A model generated the notes under the pieces. It was given only the letters and a program-made list of their open reading frames with translations, was not told the origin of the DNA and did not search any database. Below, piece after piece: positions 17,413 through 26,726 of a stretch of 64,000 bases of DNA; position 1 is the first letter of the stretch, and each line of letters opens with the position of its first letter. Position numbers and translations under genes: made by a program. This stretch comes from a bacterium (GTDB taxonomy: Bacteria; Bacteroidota; Ignavibacteria; SZUA-365), in the NCBI GenBank assembly GCA_020444325.1, contig JAHLLD010000010.1, positions 107,507-171,506 on the forward strand, in the 5' to 3' direction.

Positions 17413-17422
17413 CACCTTTCCC

Positions 17423-17728
17423 CTATACCACGCAGCAGTCTTTGACGCAATGCACGATTTCCGTCAGCCGCGGATGCCGGAGGAAATAGAAAACATGTTT
17501 CCCGCTGCGCTCCTGGCTGAGGACACCGCGATCGCGTAAAATGGCAAGGTGATGCGACGCCACAGCCTGCTCGAGTTCGAGCTGCTCAAAAATCTCGGTG
17601 ACATTCCGGCGCACACCATTGTCCAGAAGCTCGACGATGGCCAGTCGCACGGGATGTGAGACCGCCTTGAGCATGCCGGCTGCCTCCTCCATGACCTCCT
17701 GTTCCGTTTTCTCTACTATTGCAGTCAT
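17423..17728 (-). CDS. ArsR-family repressor of the sulfur operon
   Basis: A 101-aa winged-helix ArsR/SmtB regulator (AVSHPVRLAIVELLDNG; recognition helix QAVASHHLAILRDRGVL; wing SGKHVFYFL). In its context it probably acts like BigR/SqrR, repressing the sulfide-detoxification operon until persulfides oxidise it. The only cysteines are at the extreme C-terminus (C94, C98, C99), so the usual pair split between N- and C-terminal helices is missing. The ATG at 17728 abuts the palindrome and has no Shine-Dalgarno; an internal ATG at codon 19 has a strong GGAGGAGG. It leads the four-gene operon. Confidence 0.85.
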   Translation of the reverse strand: MTAIVEKTEQEVMEEAAGMLKAVSHPVRLAIVELLDNGVRRNVTEIFEQLELEQAVASHHLAILRDRGVLSQERSGKHVFYFLRHPRLTEIVHCVKDCCVV

Positions 17729-17770
17729 TATATATCGTCACATATAGATATTTACATGTTTCGATATATA
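17729..17770. promoter_or_regulatory. Candidate ArsR operator
   Basis: A perfect 9-base inverted repeat, TATATATCG (17729-17737) and CGATATATA (17762-17770), abuts the ArsR start codon. The 24-base AT-rich interior (ACATATAGATATTTACATGT) is itself partly symmetric. The location suggests an autoregulatory operator overlapping the promoter. Confidence 0.55.
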
Positions 17771-17791
17771 ACAGCGTGCGGCGTTCGACAA

Positions 17792-17849
17792 GTTCCCTAT
17801 TTCAGAAAAAATATCTTTTTTCCGAAATACTGGAATTTCAGGAGGGAAC
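17792..17849 (-). terminator. Possible terminator of the acyl-CoA synthetase gene
   Basis: Nested inverted repeats (outer arms GTTCCCT / AGGGAAC; inner GAAAT...ATTTC pairs) with A6 and T6 tracts lie between the synthetase stop and the ArsR promoter. The geometry is compatible with a terminator on the minus strand but not a textbook one. Confidence 0.35.
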
Positions 17850-17909
17850 GGACCGGGACAGATCCATCAGCAAGGCGGATTTACGCTTTCAGCGAAGTGG
17901 ATGATAGGA

Positions 17910-19868
17910 TCAGCGGAGCGATGAAATTTCCTCGACTGCGGCGGGATTGACCAGGCTGGAGATATCTCCCGGGTCAAGGCCGAGATACGCACTGCGGGCA
18001 ATGCGTCGCATGATTTTCCCGTTGCGGGTTTTGGGAATGTCGGAGATGAAGAGAATTGTGCGCGGCGCCAGTGGTTTTCCCATCGCATCGACAACAGCTT
18101 CACGCAGCGTTGCGACAAGAGCATCCGAGGCGGCGTGTCCGGGATTGAGGACGCAGAAGCAGACGACTTCATTTCCTTTCACTTCATGAGGGACGGCGAT
18201 GGCGGCCGCCTCATTGACTGCCGGATGCTCAACCAGGATGCTTTCCAGTTCCGCTGGACCCACCCTCTTCCCTGCAACTTTAATCGTATCGTCACTGCGG
18301 CCAAGGATGTACCACAGTCCATCCTCGTCAATCGCGGCGAAGTCGCCGTGTACCCAGACATTCTCCCAGCGAGACCAGTAGGTATCGAGGTACCGCTCCC
18401 TGTCGCGCCAGAACCCACGCGTCATGCCAATCCAGGGAGCAGTGATGACCAGCTCGCCGACGGCGTTCCGCACCGGCTTGCCAGTTTCATCGTAGACGTC
18501 GGCAGCGATACCGGGACAGGCTGCAGAGAATGACGCCGGTTTGAGAGGCAGCACCGGATTGCCCATGACAATACCACCACTGATCTCGGTTCCCCCCGAG
18601 TAGTTGATGATCGGACAGCGGGATTGACCAACATCACGGAACAGCCACATCCAGGGCTCGGGATTCCAGGGCTCGCTCGTCGAAGCAAAGAAACGGAGTG
18701 AGGAAATATCATGGGCGCGGATGGGATCGATCCCGTGCTTCATCAGGGCGCGCACCAGGGTCGGCGAGATGCCCAGAACAGAAATGCCATGCCGCTCCAC
18801 CTGTTCCCACAGCCGGTTGACACCAGGGAAATCGGGAGCGCCATCAGAGATGAAAAAGGAAGCTCCAAGCAACGTGGCACCAAAAACCAGCCACGGTCCC
18901 ATCATCCAGCCCATATCCGTCATCCAGTAAATCAGATCTCCCTGATGCACGTCCGTCCCAAACGCCATGTCCTGCGCGGCCTTGACAGGGAACCCACAGT
19001 GCGTATGCACGGCCCCCTTGGGCCGTCCCGTCGTGCCAGAGGTATAGATGATCATGAGCAGATCCTCGGCGGAAGTGTCTTCGAGTTCCGCCACATCATC
19101 CTGCCGCGGCACCAGGTCATGCCACCAGAGGTCACGTCCTTCCGTCATCGGGATCTCATGTCCCGATCTGCGCAACACAATCATGTGCCGCAGTGTGGGC
19201 ACATCTTCCGCAGCGGCATCTGCCGTACCTTTGAGATCCACCACGCTGCCCCTGCGGAAAAATCCGTCGGCGGTGAACAACGCTTTCGCGTCCGCATCCC
19301 GCAGCCGGGAAGCGACCGCAGTAACACCATATCCGGAAAACAGCGGCAGGATCACCCCGCCGATTTTCGCAATGGCGAGCAGAGCGATGACGATTTCCGG
19401 CGTCATGGACAGGTACAGGCCGATGGCATCTCCTTTCCCGAGCCCGAGTTCCCGCAGCGCGTTGGCGCAGCGGTTTACCTCCGCGGCCAGTTCCCCATAA
19501 CTCAGGCTACGTACATCACCCTCTTCACCTTCCCATACGACAGCGTCGCGCAAGCGGTGTTCGGCGTCCGCTGCCCACTTGTCGACACAGTTGTGTACGA
19601 TGTTCATGCGGCCATCGACGCACCAACGCGGAAACGGGAGGCCTTCACTCAGATCGAGGACCTTCGAATACGGGGTGCTGAATTCGATGTTAAGAAAGGA
19701 AAGTACTGCGTCGGTGAACCAGGCGACATCACCCGTGGATCGCTCCATCAAGGCGTCCCAGGAGGCGAGTCCATGCTCCTGCATGAATGCATGGACATTG
19801 CTTTCTTCAATATCTTTCGTCGACGGACGCCAGACGATGTCTCCACCAAAATCAAACCGCTCTTCCAT
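17910..19868 (-). CDS. AMP-forming acyl-CoA synthetase (acetyl-CoA synthetase-like)
   Basis: A 652-aa ANL-superfamily ligase that activates a short-chain carboxylate (acetate, propionate or acetoacetate-like) to its CoA thioester through an acyl-AMP. The P-loop YTSGTTGRPKGAVHTH (residues about 271-286), NYSGGTE, the hinge region YILGRSDDTIKVAGKRVGP and the C-terminal catalytic lysine in PKTRNGKIMRR are all present. Length and N-terminal ACAS-like segment match acetyl-CoA synthetases, but the exact substrate is open. An AAGGAAAGGAA leader precedes the start. It lies upstream of the sulfur operon but is separated from it by a possible terminator. Confidence 0.87.
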   Translation of the reverse strand: MEERFDFGGDIVWRPSTKDIEESNVHAFMQEHGLASWDALMERSTGDVAWFTDAVLSFLNIEFSTPYSKVLDLSEGLPFPRWCVDGRMNIVHNCVDKWAADAEHRLRDAVVWEGEEGDVRSLSYGELAAEVNRCANALRELGLGKGDAIGLYLSMTPEIVIALLAIAKIGGVILPLFSGYGVTAVASRLRDADAKALFTADGFFRRGSVVDLKGTADAAAEDVPTLRHMIVLRRSGHEIPMTEGRDLWWHDLVPRQDDVAELEDTSAEDLLMIIYTSGTTGRPKGAVHTHCGFPVKAAQDMAFGTDVHQGDLIYWMTDMGWMMGPWLVFGATLLGASFFISDGAPDFPGVNRLWEQVERHGISVLGISPTLVRALMKHGIDPIRAHDISSLRFFASTSEPWNPEPWMWLFRDVGQSRCPIINYSGGTEISGGIVMGNPVLPLKPASFSAACPGIAADVYDETGKPVRNAVGELVITAPWIGMTRGFWRDRERYLDTYWSRWENVWVHGDFAAIDEDGLWYILGRSDDTIKVAGKRVGPAELESILVEHPAVNEAAAIAVPHEVKGNEVVCFCVLNPGHAASDALVATLREAVVDAMGKPLAPRTILFISDIPKTRNGKIMRRIARSAYLGLDPGDISSLVNPAAVEEISSLR

Positions 19869-19907
19869 ATCGTTCCTTTCCTTTTCTGAGGGTGTTCACT
19901 CTCGAAC

Positions 19908-19962
19908 ACGTATCATTTCACCCGGATACGTATCATTTCACCCGGATACAAATCATTTCACC
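19908..19962. repeat. 20-bp tandem repeat, about 2.7 copies
   Basis: The unit ACGTATCATTTCACCCGGAT occurs twice exactly (19908-19927, 19928-19947) and a third time partly (19948-19962, two changes). The partial copy contains the stop codon of the DUF4136 gene, so the repeat seems to have grown outward from the 3' end of that gene, duplicating its GTGAAATGA end. Confidence 0.85.
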
Positions 19963-20501
19963 GCAGCGGGATAGTCCTTCAGCATTGCGGCAATGCGGTC
20001 AGGTAATTTTTCCGGCTGTATCAAGGAGCCGTCTTCATCGTACACCGCGGGAAGAAGTCCCCGCCAGATGAGCTCCGTCCGCTTCGCATCAATAACATCA
20101 AGTACAAGTGTACCGGGATCATAACGACTGATATCCGCCATCGGACCATAGGCACCCCACCACGGCTTGTACCAGTTGTACGTGATCCATGCATCCGGCT
20201 GCCTGGGCGAGATCATCCCACTGTGCACGTGCAGCACCAGGTCGGTAGCGGAGAATTGACGCCATTCATATCCCTTCTCCTTCAACTGTACATTAATGGC
20301 ATCCCGGACCGTTTGATACTGCGTTTCCTCTTTCGTTGCCGGGTCATCAGGCATGAACGGACCGTCAAACCAGCGGTACGTCTTGTACACGCGGAAATCG
20401 GTTCCCCTGTCAAAATCGGCACGGGGGGCATTGTCAATAACAGGTGTCGAACTGCAACCGGCGAGCAGCAAGATCGCAGCGGCAACAATTATCCCTTTCA
20501 T
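19953..20501 (-). CDS. DUF4136 lipoprotein
   Basis: A 182-aa lipoprotein. The signal peptide ends in a lipobox LLAGCSS, so the mature protein is lipid-anchored. The body matches DUF4136: DFRVYKTYRWFDG near the N-terminus and GTLVLDVIDAKRTELIWRGLLPAV before the end. The family is of unknown function. The start at 20501 is chosen because it begins the signal peptide and has GGAG upstream. The C-terminal codons overlap the 20-bp tandem repeat. It seems independent of the coiled-coil gene 135 bases upstream. Confidence 0.8.
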   Translation of the reverse strand: MKGIIVAAAILLLAGCSSTPVIDNAPRADFDRGTDFRVYKTYRWFDGPFMPDDPATKEETQYQTVRDAINVQLKEKGYEWRQFSATDLVLHVHSGMISPRQPDAWITYNWYKPWWGAYGPMADISRYDPGTLVLDVIDAKRTELIWRGLLPAVYDEDGSLIQPEKLPDRIAAMLKDYPAAVK

Positions 20502-20635
20502 TGTCTGGCTCCAGCGAATGGTACATATCACGCCGCCACAACATTACGCTTGTGGCGGCTGTTACGAATGAGTTTCATCGAGAAAAGTAATGTGGGAATA
20601 AAATGCGACGCAAGTTATGACATGTTGCACTGGTG

Positions 20636-21958
20636 TCATTTTCCAGTGCCGTCCTCTGCGGGCTTGAGCGAGTCAGGCGGCACGTATGGCTGTTCGACCG
20701 GGACGATCTCGGTGTCGGACTGCGTCTGGCCGGACCATACCAGGTACAGTCCAACAGAAAGCAGAATATTGAAGATCAGCAGAACGATAATCAGCATACG
20801 AGTACCCTGCAGCTGTTTCTGCTGCTCGGCAAACTGCTTGTCGACACCATCGCTCATGGTACGGATGGTCTTGTCCGTGAATGACTCGAGTCTCCCCAGT
20901 TTGTTGCTCACCTCCGTACCAAATGCTTCCATGGCGTTCTCGTTCGATTTTTCGAGCGCTTCCATGCGCGCCATGACGGTATTGAGGTTATAGTGCACCG
21001 AACGGATGTCATTTTCGATGGATTGCAGTCGCGCGGGAAAATCGACGGAATCAATCGTACGCACAAGTTTGCCGGACGCGGCAATCAGCGCATCGGTTGA
21101 GACCGTGACCTTCTCAAACTCCGTCAGCTGCTGATCGTGCGTTTTCTTGATGGCTGCGAATATTTTCTTCGACTGATTTGAGGTCTCCGTAATATTCGTA
21201 TCAGCAAGCTGTCGGATTTCAGCAACGCTCGACTTCGAAAGTGTTCCCACCTCGTCGACATGGTGTCGGGCACGGGCATGCAGGTCCTCGACGGCGGAGG
21301 CAGTCTGTGTCCCTATCTCTCGGATATGATGTGAGGCGGCTTCGGCCACATTAGTTAGCAGTGTTTCCGATTTCTCCTGTACCTCACGCATACGCTTCTC
21401 AATCGCAACGACGAGCTCCTGCACCCTGCGGTTGATTGCGCTCCCTGCGTCATCGAGCAAGCGCGAAATGTTTTCACCCGCATCCTCCAGAATGCTCCCC
21501 GTTTTCTTCTCGGTCAGCGTCACCGCTGCTGCCGCTTTCGAAGTGATCTGATCCAGTTTCGATCCGGCTGATTCAAGTATCTCCCCTGCCTCACCGGCGA
21601 TGCGGTCAAGGTGCCCACCGGTGACTTCCCTCGCAGCCTCGAGTGCCTCGTGGAACTGCGTGTTGGAATCGTCAAGATACTTTTTGGCACGCGCGGCAGA
21701 CTCCAGGATGTGCCGGCGTGCACTGTTGTTTATCTCATCGAATCGCTGCTGGCTTCCCTCACCGAGCTTTTCCGCAGCCGTACGCTGTGCCTCGAGCAAC
21801 GCATCGAGGTGTTCGCTGTATTTTTTCTGAATCAGACCAACAGCACCGACTACCTTCTGGGCGACTGATTTCGCCTGGTCAATGTGCTCAACCGCCGAAC
21901 GGAGACGCTCAAGCTCTTTTTCGAGTGCCTGGAGTGAGGCGTGGGTATCGGGTTTCAT
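20636..21958 (-). CDS. Coiled-coil protein with C-terminal membrane anchor
   Basis: A 440-aa, mostly helical protein. Residues about 5-385 are Ala/Glu/Lys/Ser-rich heptads resembling apolipoprotein- or chemoreceptor-like coiled coils (repeated patterns of EAGEILESAGSKLDQITSKA kind). One transmembrane helix, MLIIVLLIFNILLSVGLYLVW (about 395-415), precedes a 25-residue acidic/Pro tail. There is no signal peptide, so the coiled coil should be cytoplasmic and tail-anchored. Its start lies 50 bases inside the end of the giant RecQ-like gene, which implies coupled translation. I know no named family; function unknown. It is a candidate structural or sensor partner of the RecQ-like protein. Confidence 0.7.
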   Translation of the reverse strand: MKPDTHASLQALEKELERLRSAVEHIDQAKSVAQKVVGAVGLIQKKYSEHLDALLEAQRTAAEKLGEGSQQRFDEINNSARRHILESAARAKKYLDDSNTQFHEALEAAREVTGGHLDRIAGEAGEILESAGSKLDQITSKAAAAVTLTEKKTGSILEDAGENISRLLDDAGSAINRRVQELVVAIEKRMREVQEKSETLLTNVAEAASHHIREIGTQTASAVEDLHARARHHVDEVGTLSKSSVAEIRQLADTNITETSNQSKKIFAAIKKTHDQQLTEFEKVTVSTDALIAASGKLVRTIDSVDFPARLQSIENDIRSVHYNLNTVMARMEALEKSNENAMEAFGTEVSNKLGRLESFTDKTIRTMSDGVDKQFAEQQKQLQGTRMLIIVLLIFNILLSVGLYLVWSGQTQSDTEIVPVEQPYVPPDSLKPAEDGTGK

Positions 21959-24900
21959 ATGCGTTCAGGAATGTTGTATTGAATGATTTCAGCCATTTCA
22001 AATGGTAGGTCAGGTCGGGATCGACTTCCTCTGCAGGCGGAGCCGCGGAGCGCTTTGCCTTCGTCTCAGCGTCTCCCTGAAGGGCATGCTCTATTTCGGA
22101 AAGCAATCCATCGATTTCTGCATCTGTCTTTCCACGAGCCTGCGTCGTACGTGTTGCCTTCGATTTTTGAGCATCCTTGCCCGTGGATTGCTTTGCCGAT
22201 TCCCCTGGAGCAGACGACCCGGCAGAGAGCCTGCGGGCTTTCTCTTCAAGCTCTCTTTCCATTTCGCGAAGAATATCTTCTTCACTGCGTGAGGTTTCCG
22301 GTGGTGGAGTCAGTGGCCGTTCGCGCCTCGCTTCCGTCTTCGACCGGGGCATTGGCTTCCCCGCGTCTCCAGGCTTATCCGACGCAGGACGAATGTCTGG
22401 ATGCACTGCCTTCGCTTCCGCTGCCTTCGCTTCCGCTGCCTTCGCTTCCGCTGCCTTCGCTTCCGCCGCTTTCGCTTCCGCTGCTTTCGCTTCCGCTGCT
22501 TTCGCTTCCGCCGCTTTCGCTTCCGCTGCTTTCGCTTCCGCCGCTTTCGCTTCCGCCGCTTTCGCTTCCGCCGCTTTCGCTTCCGCCGCTTTCGCTTCCG
22601 CTGAAGCTACTTTCTCCTGCTGAACTTTGCGATCAGCGCTGATATCGGGCATGGGATCCTGCACTGGCGGTCGCGCTGTGGATGTTGGCACGGGCTTCCG
22701 CTCTGCGCCCTGTGCAATCCGGCTGACAGCAGCTTCGAGTCCGGCGCGCAGCTTCTGCGTCTGCTCCTGTGTAAAGTAGCGGCGCAGGGCCTGAGCCCAG
22801 GGGTCGATGGCCGCGAGGTACGCGTCACCGATCAGCTGTTCTGCTGCGGCACAACGTGTGACATGTTCAATGAAGTGCTGCCCGAGAGACTCCCATTCTT
22901 TTTCGTCACGTGCCAGCAGCAATCCGGCGAAAGCGTCAAGCGCGTCGAGCAATGGCTCGCCGGGATAATCTGCTGCGAGCAGTACTGTCGAATGCTTGAG
23001 ATGATCTGCATTCCCGAGAATATTGCCGTTGCTGTCCTCTTCCATGAGGCGAATGTAGCTCTCTATCACCTGTAAACGCTGCAGGTCCGTTGCCGACAAC
23101 GTTGCAGGCAGCGCATCGTTCCTTGCATAGCGACCTCGAACACTGACACTGAGCGCGTGCCGGTACGCTGCTGGTCCTTCAAGTGCCCCGAGCCGGCAAA
23201 TGGAGTCGAGTTCCGTGAGCTGCGCAAACTGATGGGCCACTGGATGCTGGTAGCTATGATCGATGAGCATGTACAGGCATTGCTCGAGGACAGTCTCTCC
23301 GGGATACGAAGTGAGCGCTTCGAGCTTTCGCGCAACATGAGTGTAGGGGAGTCCGATGCGCATATACCGCTCAAGAGCCTCACGATACTCAGCTTCGCTC
23401 GTGACGCGCATTGTCAGCGAAAACGTCCGCGCGGCCTGATTGACAGTGAACCGCTCAACAACGCCGAGCACCGCGAGTCGATGGATAACACGTTCGGTAT
23501 CGCTCCGTGAACGCAGTTTATTGAAATAATGCAGCATTCGGTCGCGATGCGTATCGCTGAGACTGTCGAACGCTCCGGTTTTCCCGCTGCGTAATTCGAG
23601 CTCGGCGCAGAAATCCCCCCATGTCGCCGTGCTGACTTCGGAAAGAAGTTTCCGCTGGATTTGTATATCCGCTTCACGCCAGAGCACTTTGTGAATCTGG
23701 GTGAGCAGCGGCTCACGGTCGTTTTCAAATCCGAGGCGCAGCGTAAATGTTGCCCCCCGTTCAAAATCAGCCAGTTGCCGGGAGATACCGTCATCGACGT
23801 CCGAAGGAAACGTTGCAGCAACCCAGGATGAGAGACTCGGACCTGAGCCTGCCGCCTCCATGCCTACGGCATGCGCAAATGCAAGCAACTCCGCTGCAAA
23901 TCCTGCAACGGGATACGTGCCGTCCGGAACAATCTCATGCGTGACCAGATCGACATAGCCAACGGTTCTTGCTCCTTCATGCAGATACATGCGCTCGTCG
24001 AGCGCTCGCTGCCAGTAGCTGACCCTGGCGTCGATACCGAATTCATCAGCGAGTATATTGGCGATGCGCCCGGTGTTGGAATCTTCCGGATACGTGATCT
24101 CCCGCAGCAAATCATGCAGCAGCTGCTTCTCCTTCGCTGACGTGCTGTGCATGTTGTGAAGTTGATTTTCGGCGATGCCGACGTCCTTCCCGGACGCCTT
24201 CCCGTTCAGGGTATACAGTAAAACGGACAGTGCAAGACGGCCGTCTTTCCCAGCACGCATACTTTCCTGTATGAACCGGCTCACTCCTGCAGATTGATTG
24301 ACATGCAGGGTATAACGGATGCGTTCGCTGGAGGTGCCGACGGCAAATGCGCGGGTCGACGCGAGCAGGTTGTATTCCCCTTCGCGAAACTGCCTGAGAT
24401 GAAGCTCGTTTTCCTCAACGATCTGTCTGCTGATGCGCTGATGCGCAGTTTCCCTGCCGATGAAGGTTCCGATGCGAAGCGTATCGATGCCGCCGAGCGG
24501 ATCGGCGAAGCCGAGCGCTGCCTTATCGCTTTCCGGTGCTGGAAGGACGCCAAACGGACCTTCTGCAGTCGTGCAATAGAGAATGCCGGCGTGTCGGCTC
24601 CGGCGACCGAAGAAGTTTTGCAGTTCCGCTGCCGGGATGCGCTTCGCAGCTGGCAGCCCCGACTGCAATTCTTCGAGAAACGCGGGCAATCCGGGTATGA
24701 ATTTCTTGAGGGCCTGGCCTTTTCTGGCAGCGATGTGCTCGGTCTCACTGCTGTCACAATCCACAGCGAGAACGTAATATTGTTGCGCATCATGAAGCGT
24801 GGATTCACCCCGCAGTGTAAAGACCCTGCTTCCCGCGTATTGCCGGCCCGCCGCAGCGAGCTGACGCAGCAAATCGGCCAGAATTTCGTAGCCCAGGTCG

Positions 24901-26726
24901 CCGGTGAGGAAGCGAAGAGGCAGAACGGCATCTTTTCCTGCAGGGAGCGTGTGTGCCGCAAATGCAGAGGTGAGCTGCAGAGATGGAAGGAAGTCCTGGC
25001 TCCATTCGCTGAGGCATTGCGCCTCTTCCACGACCGCCTGGGCGAAAAGGATTTTGTCCGCGGCCATGGCCGACAATGTCTGCATGACCTCAACACTGCA
25101 ATACAGCTCGGCTGAGAGCAGGCAAAACAGCGATTCCCTTTTCCGCAGGCGTTCAAGGGAACGCAGCCTCCTTGCTTTCCCGAAGGATTCAGGAACGGGA
25201 ACGACAGCGTCAATAAAATTTCTGTTGCAGAATTCCTGCTGATCGAGAACGGTGGTGGGAAACGGTGCAATGACGACCGTCGGTGCGGGCTGGAGCAATC
25301 CACTCAGCAGCATCATGAGGGATTTCCCGCTGCCCGCCGCCGTAGCGACAACTGCAGAACGCTGCGCGATGAAACCGCTGACCATTTCACGCTGCGTATC
25401 CCTGAGTTTACTCAGACGAAACACACGCAGCAGAATATGCTCGAGCGCCTCTCCCTGCTTTTCAAGTTCTGCACCGGTTACCCCCGCCGGCACCGTTGCA
25501 TCCTTCTTGCTCCCCGCACTGCCCCATGCTCTTGGAGTGCCGAAACGCAGGCGCCTGGCGTCTGCCATGCGCGCCGTTCGAAGCGTCGCCGTGATTTTTG
25601 CGGAACACTGTGGCGGTGGGACATCAACTCCACTGCGTAAAAGCATGCCGAGGTCGAAACAGCAGTCCGCCTCCGGAAGCTCATTACCCTTCTTCACAAG
25701 CCGGACGCTGTCTGATTCGTGAAGCCGGGAGTCTGCGAACACACCCTGCGACAGCACGCTGATCTCAAGCACCGGAAGTGTTCTTCCCTTCCCTTCGATC
25801 TGGAAAAGCGCCGTGAGCAGTTCACCGAGATCATCAAACGCCAGGGCGGCAGCGGGGACATCGCGTTCGACTACCACAATGCGGAGGCGTTCTGCAGCCA
25901 GGTCCAGTTGTCCTGTCAGAAGGAATGCGAGAAATGCAGCCTGCAGACGTGCCGCTGCCAACGGGGAGAGAAGCAATTGCAGGGCATCGCCCCCTTCCGC
26001 GCGAAGCATTCGCTCATCCTGCACAGCCAGGGGCAGCGCGCTGTCAGGCAGCATGCCCTTGATGCCCTTGAGAATCTCGGTGAGTTTATCGACATCATTT
26101 TCCACCGGGAGCTCAAACCAGCCGTCCTCACGCACTCCCGCCTTCGCAGTATCAGATTTTCTTGCAACCCTGGCATGGATGCCGAGCATTCCATTCCATG
26201 CAACCGGGAACGGAATCCGCAGGCCCGCACCGTCCTCATCAACCTGCAGAAGATGACCAATCGCGCTGCCAAATACCTGCTGAAGTGGTTTGAGCAGCAC
26301 CTTCAATATGCCCGCAGCTTTGCTCTGCATGATCCCGTACAAGGCATCCCTGTCGGACACGCGGGGATCGACAGCGCGAAGAACCTCAAGCAACTCCCCC
26401 GCCATCCCTGACGAAATTTCAGACGGGAATGATTCGAGGCGTCCGGTATGTGTTTCCCTGCTTGCCGTTCGCCCGAAAACGTCGTCGAATTTCTTTTGAA
26501 GCTGCGCTCCCGGAAGCGTTGGGAGTCCACGTGAGACCAGGTTTGCCGCCACGAGCAGCACGGGATCATCGATCTGCTTCCCGGCTGTATCGACGTCCGT
26601 CTGCATGTCCACGGCACACCATGCGTACAGATACTCCCGAAGGAATTCCCCATTGCCAGCGTCCGACCGCAACAGCGCGTCGAACACTCCAGGGAGTATA
26701 TATCCGGCATGAAGCGTGGAATTCAT
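21909..26726 (-). CDS. Giant RecQ-like helicase-domain protein with degenerate motifs
   Basis: A 1605-aa protein. Residues 1-420 are of no recognised family. Residues about 430-840 align by eye with the RecQ/SF2 core: LRDTQREMVSGFIAQ, Walker A ATAAGSGKS (about 461-469), motif II VVEEAQCLSEWSQDF where RecQ has DEAHC.S.WGHDF, FLTGD where motif III usually reads TAT, a motif V-like STRAFAVGTSSERIRYTLH, and motif VI QESMRAGKDGR. Residues 840-1370 are helical and unassigned. A tail of 12-13 AEAKA repeats follows, then a charged linker and a conserved-looking end (DPDLTYHLKWLKSFNTTFL). Catalytic motif II is altered, so helicase activity is uncertain. Downstream gene overlaps by 50 bases. A defence or DNA-processing role is only inferred. 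Confidence 0.75.
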   Translation of the reverse strand: MNSTLHAGYILPGVFDALLRSDAGNGEFLREYLYAWCAVDMQTDVDTAGKQIDDPVLLVAANLVSRGLPTLPGAQLQKKFDDVFGRTASRETHTGRLESFPSEISSGMAGELLEVLRAVDPRVSDRDALYGIMQSKAAGILKVLLKPLQQVFGSAIGHLLQVDEDGAGLRIPFPVAWNGMLGIHARVARKSDTAKAGVREDGWFELPVENDVDKLTEILKGIKGMLPDSALPLAVQDERMLRAEGGDALQLLLSPLAAARLQAAFLAFLLTGQLDLAAERLRIVVVERDVPAAALAFDDLGELLTALFQIEGKGRTLPVLEISVLSQGVFADSRLHESDSVRLVKKGNELPEADCCFDLGMLLRSGVDVPPPQCSAKITATLRTARMADARRLRFGTPRAWGSAGSKKDATVPAGVTGAELEKQGEALEHILLRVFRLSKLRDTQREMVSGFIAQRSAVVATAAGSGKSLMMLLSGLLQPAPTVVIAPFPTTVLDQQEFCNRNFIDAVVPVPESFGKARRLRSLERLRKRESLFCLLSAELYCSVEVMQTLSAMAADKILFAQAVVEEAQCLSEWSQDFLPSLQLTSAFAAHTLPAGKDAVLPLRFLTGDLGYEILADLLRQLAAAGRQYAGSRVFTLRGESTLHDAQQYYVLAVDCDSSETEHIAARKGQALKKFIPGLPAFLEELQSGLPAAKRIPAAELQNFFGRRSRHAGILYCTTAEGPFGVLPAPESDKAALGFADPLGGIDTLRIGTFIGRETAHQRISRQIVEENELHLRQFREGEYNLLASTRAFAVGTSSERIRYTLHVNQSAGVSRFIQESMRAGKDGRLALSVLLYTLNGKASGKDVGIAENQLHNMHSTSAKEKQLLHDLLREITYPEDSNTGRIANILADEFGIDARVSYWQRALDERMYLHEGARTVGYVDLVTHEIVPDGTYPVAGFAAELLAFAHAVGMEAAGSGPSLSSWVAATFPSDVDDGISRQLADFERGATFTLRLGFENDREPLLTQIHKVLWREADIQIQRKLLSEVSTATWGDFCAELELRSGKTGAFDSLSDTHRDRMLHYFNKLRSRSDTERVIHRLAVLGVVERFTVNQAARTFSLTMRVTSEAEYREALERYMRIGLPYTHVARKLEALTSYPGETVLEQCLYMLIDHSYQHPVAHQFAQLTELDSICRLGALEGPAAYRHALSVSVRGRYARNDALPATLSATDLQRLQVIESYIRLMEEDSNGNILGNADHLKHSTVLLAADYPGEPLLDALDAFAGLLLARDEKEWESLGQHFIEHVTRCAAAEQLIGDAYLAAIDPWAQALRRYFTQEQTQKLRAGLEAAVSRIAQGAERKPVPTSTARPPVQDPMPDISADRKVQQEKVASAEAKAAEAKAAEAKAAEAKAAEAKAAEAKAAEAKAAEAKAAEAKAAEAKAAEAKAAEAKAAEAKAVHPDIRPASDKPGDAGKPMPRSKTEARRERPLTPPPETSRSEEDILREMERELEEKARRLSAGSSAPGESAKQSTGKDAQKSKATRTTQARGKTDAEIDGLLSEIEHALQGDAETKAKRSAAPPAEEVDPDLTYHLKWLKSFNTTFLNAYETRYPRLTPGTRKRA
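22411..22602. repeat. 15-bp minisatellite encoding AEAKA repeats
   Basis: Twelve full 15-base units of the form TTCGCTTCCGCNGCN plus a 12-base partial unit, in frame within the RecQ-like gene, encode a run of AEAKA pentapeptides. Variation is confined to C/T changes at third codon positions, so the peptide is preserved. It should form a rigid or extended helical linker. Copy number is likely to vary by slippage without breaking the frame. Confidence 0.95.

Noticed and set aside
18711..19889. A 392-codon frame on the plus strand opposite the acyl-CoA synthetase
   Set aside because: Antisense to a strongly conserved enzyme, no motif, no Shine-Dalgarno.
22177..22623. An open frame on the plus strand with long SAAFA-type repeats
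   Set aside because: It is the antisense reading of the AEAKA minisatellite in the RecQ-like gene; repeats keep the frame open artificially.
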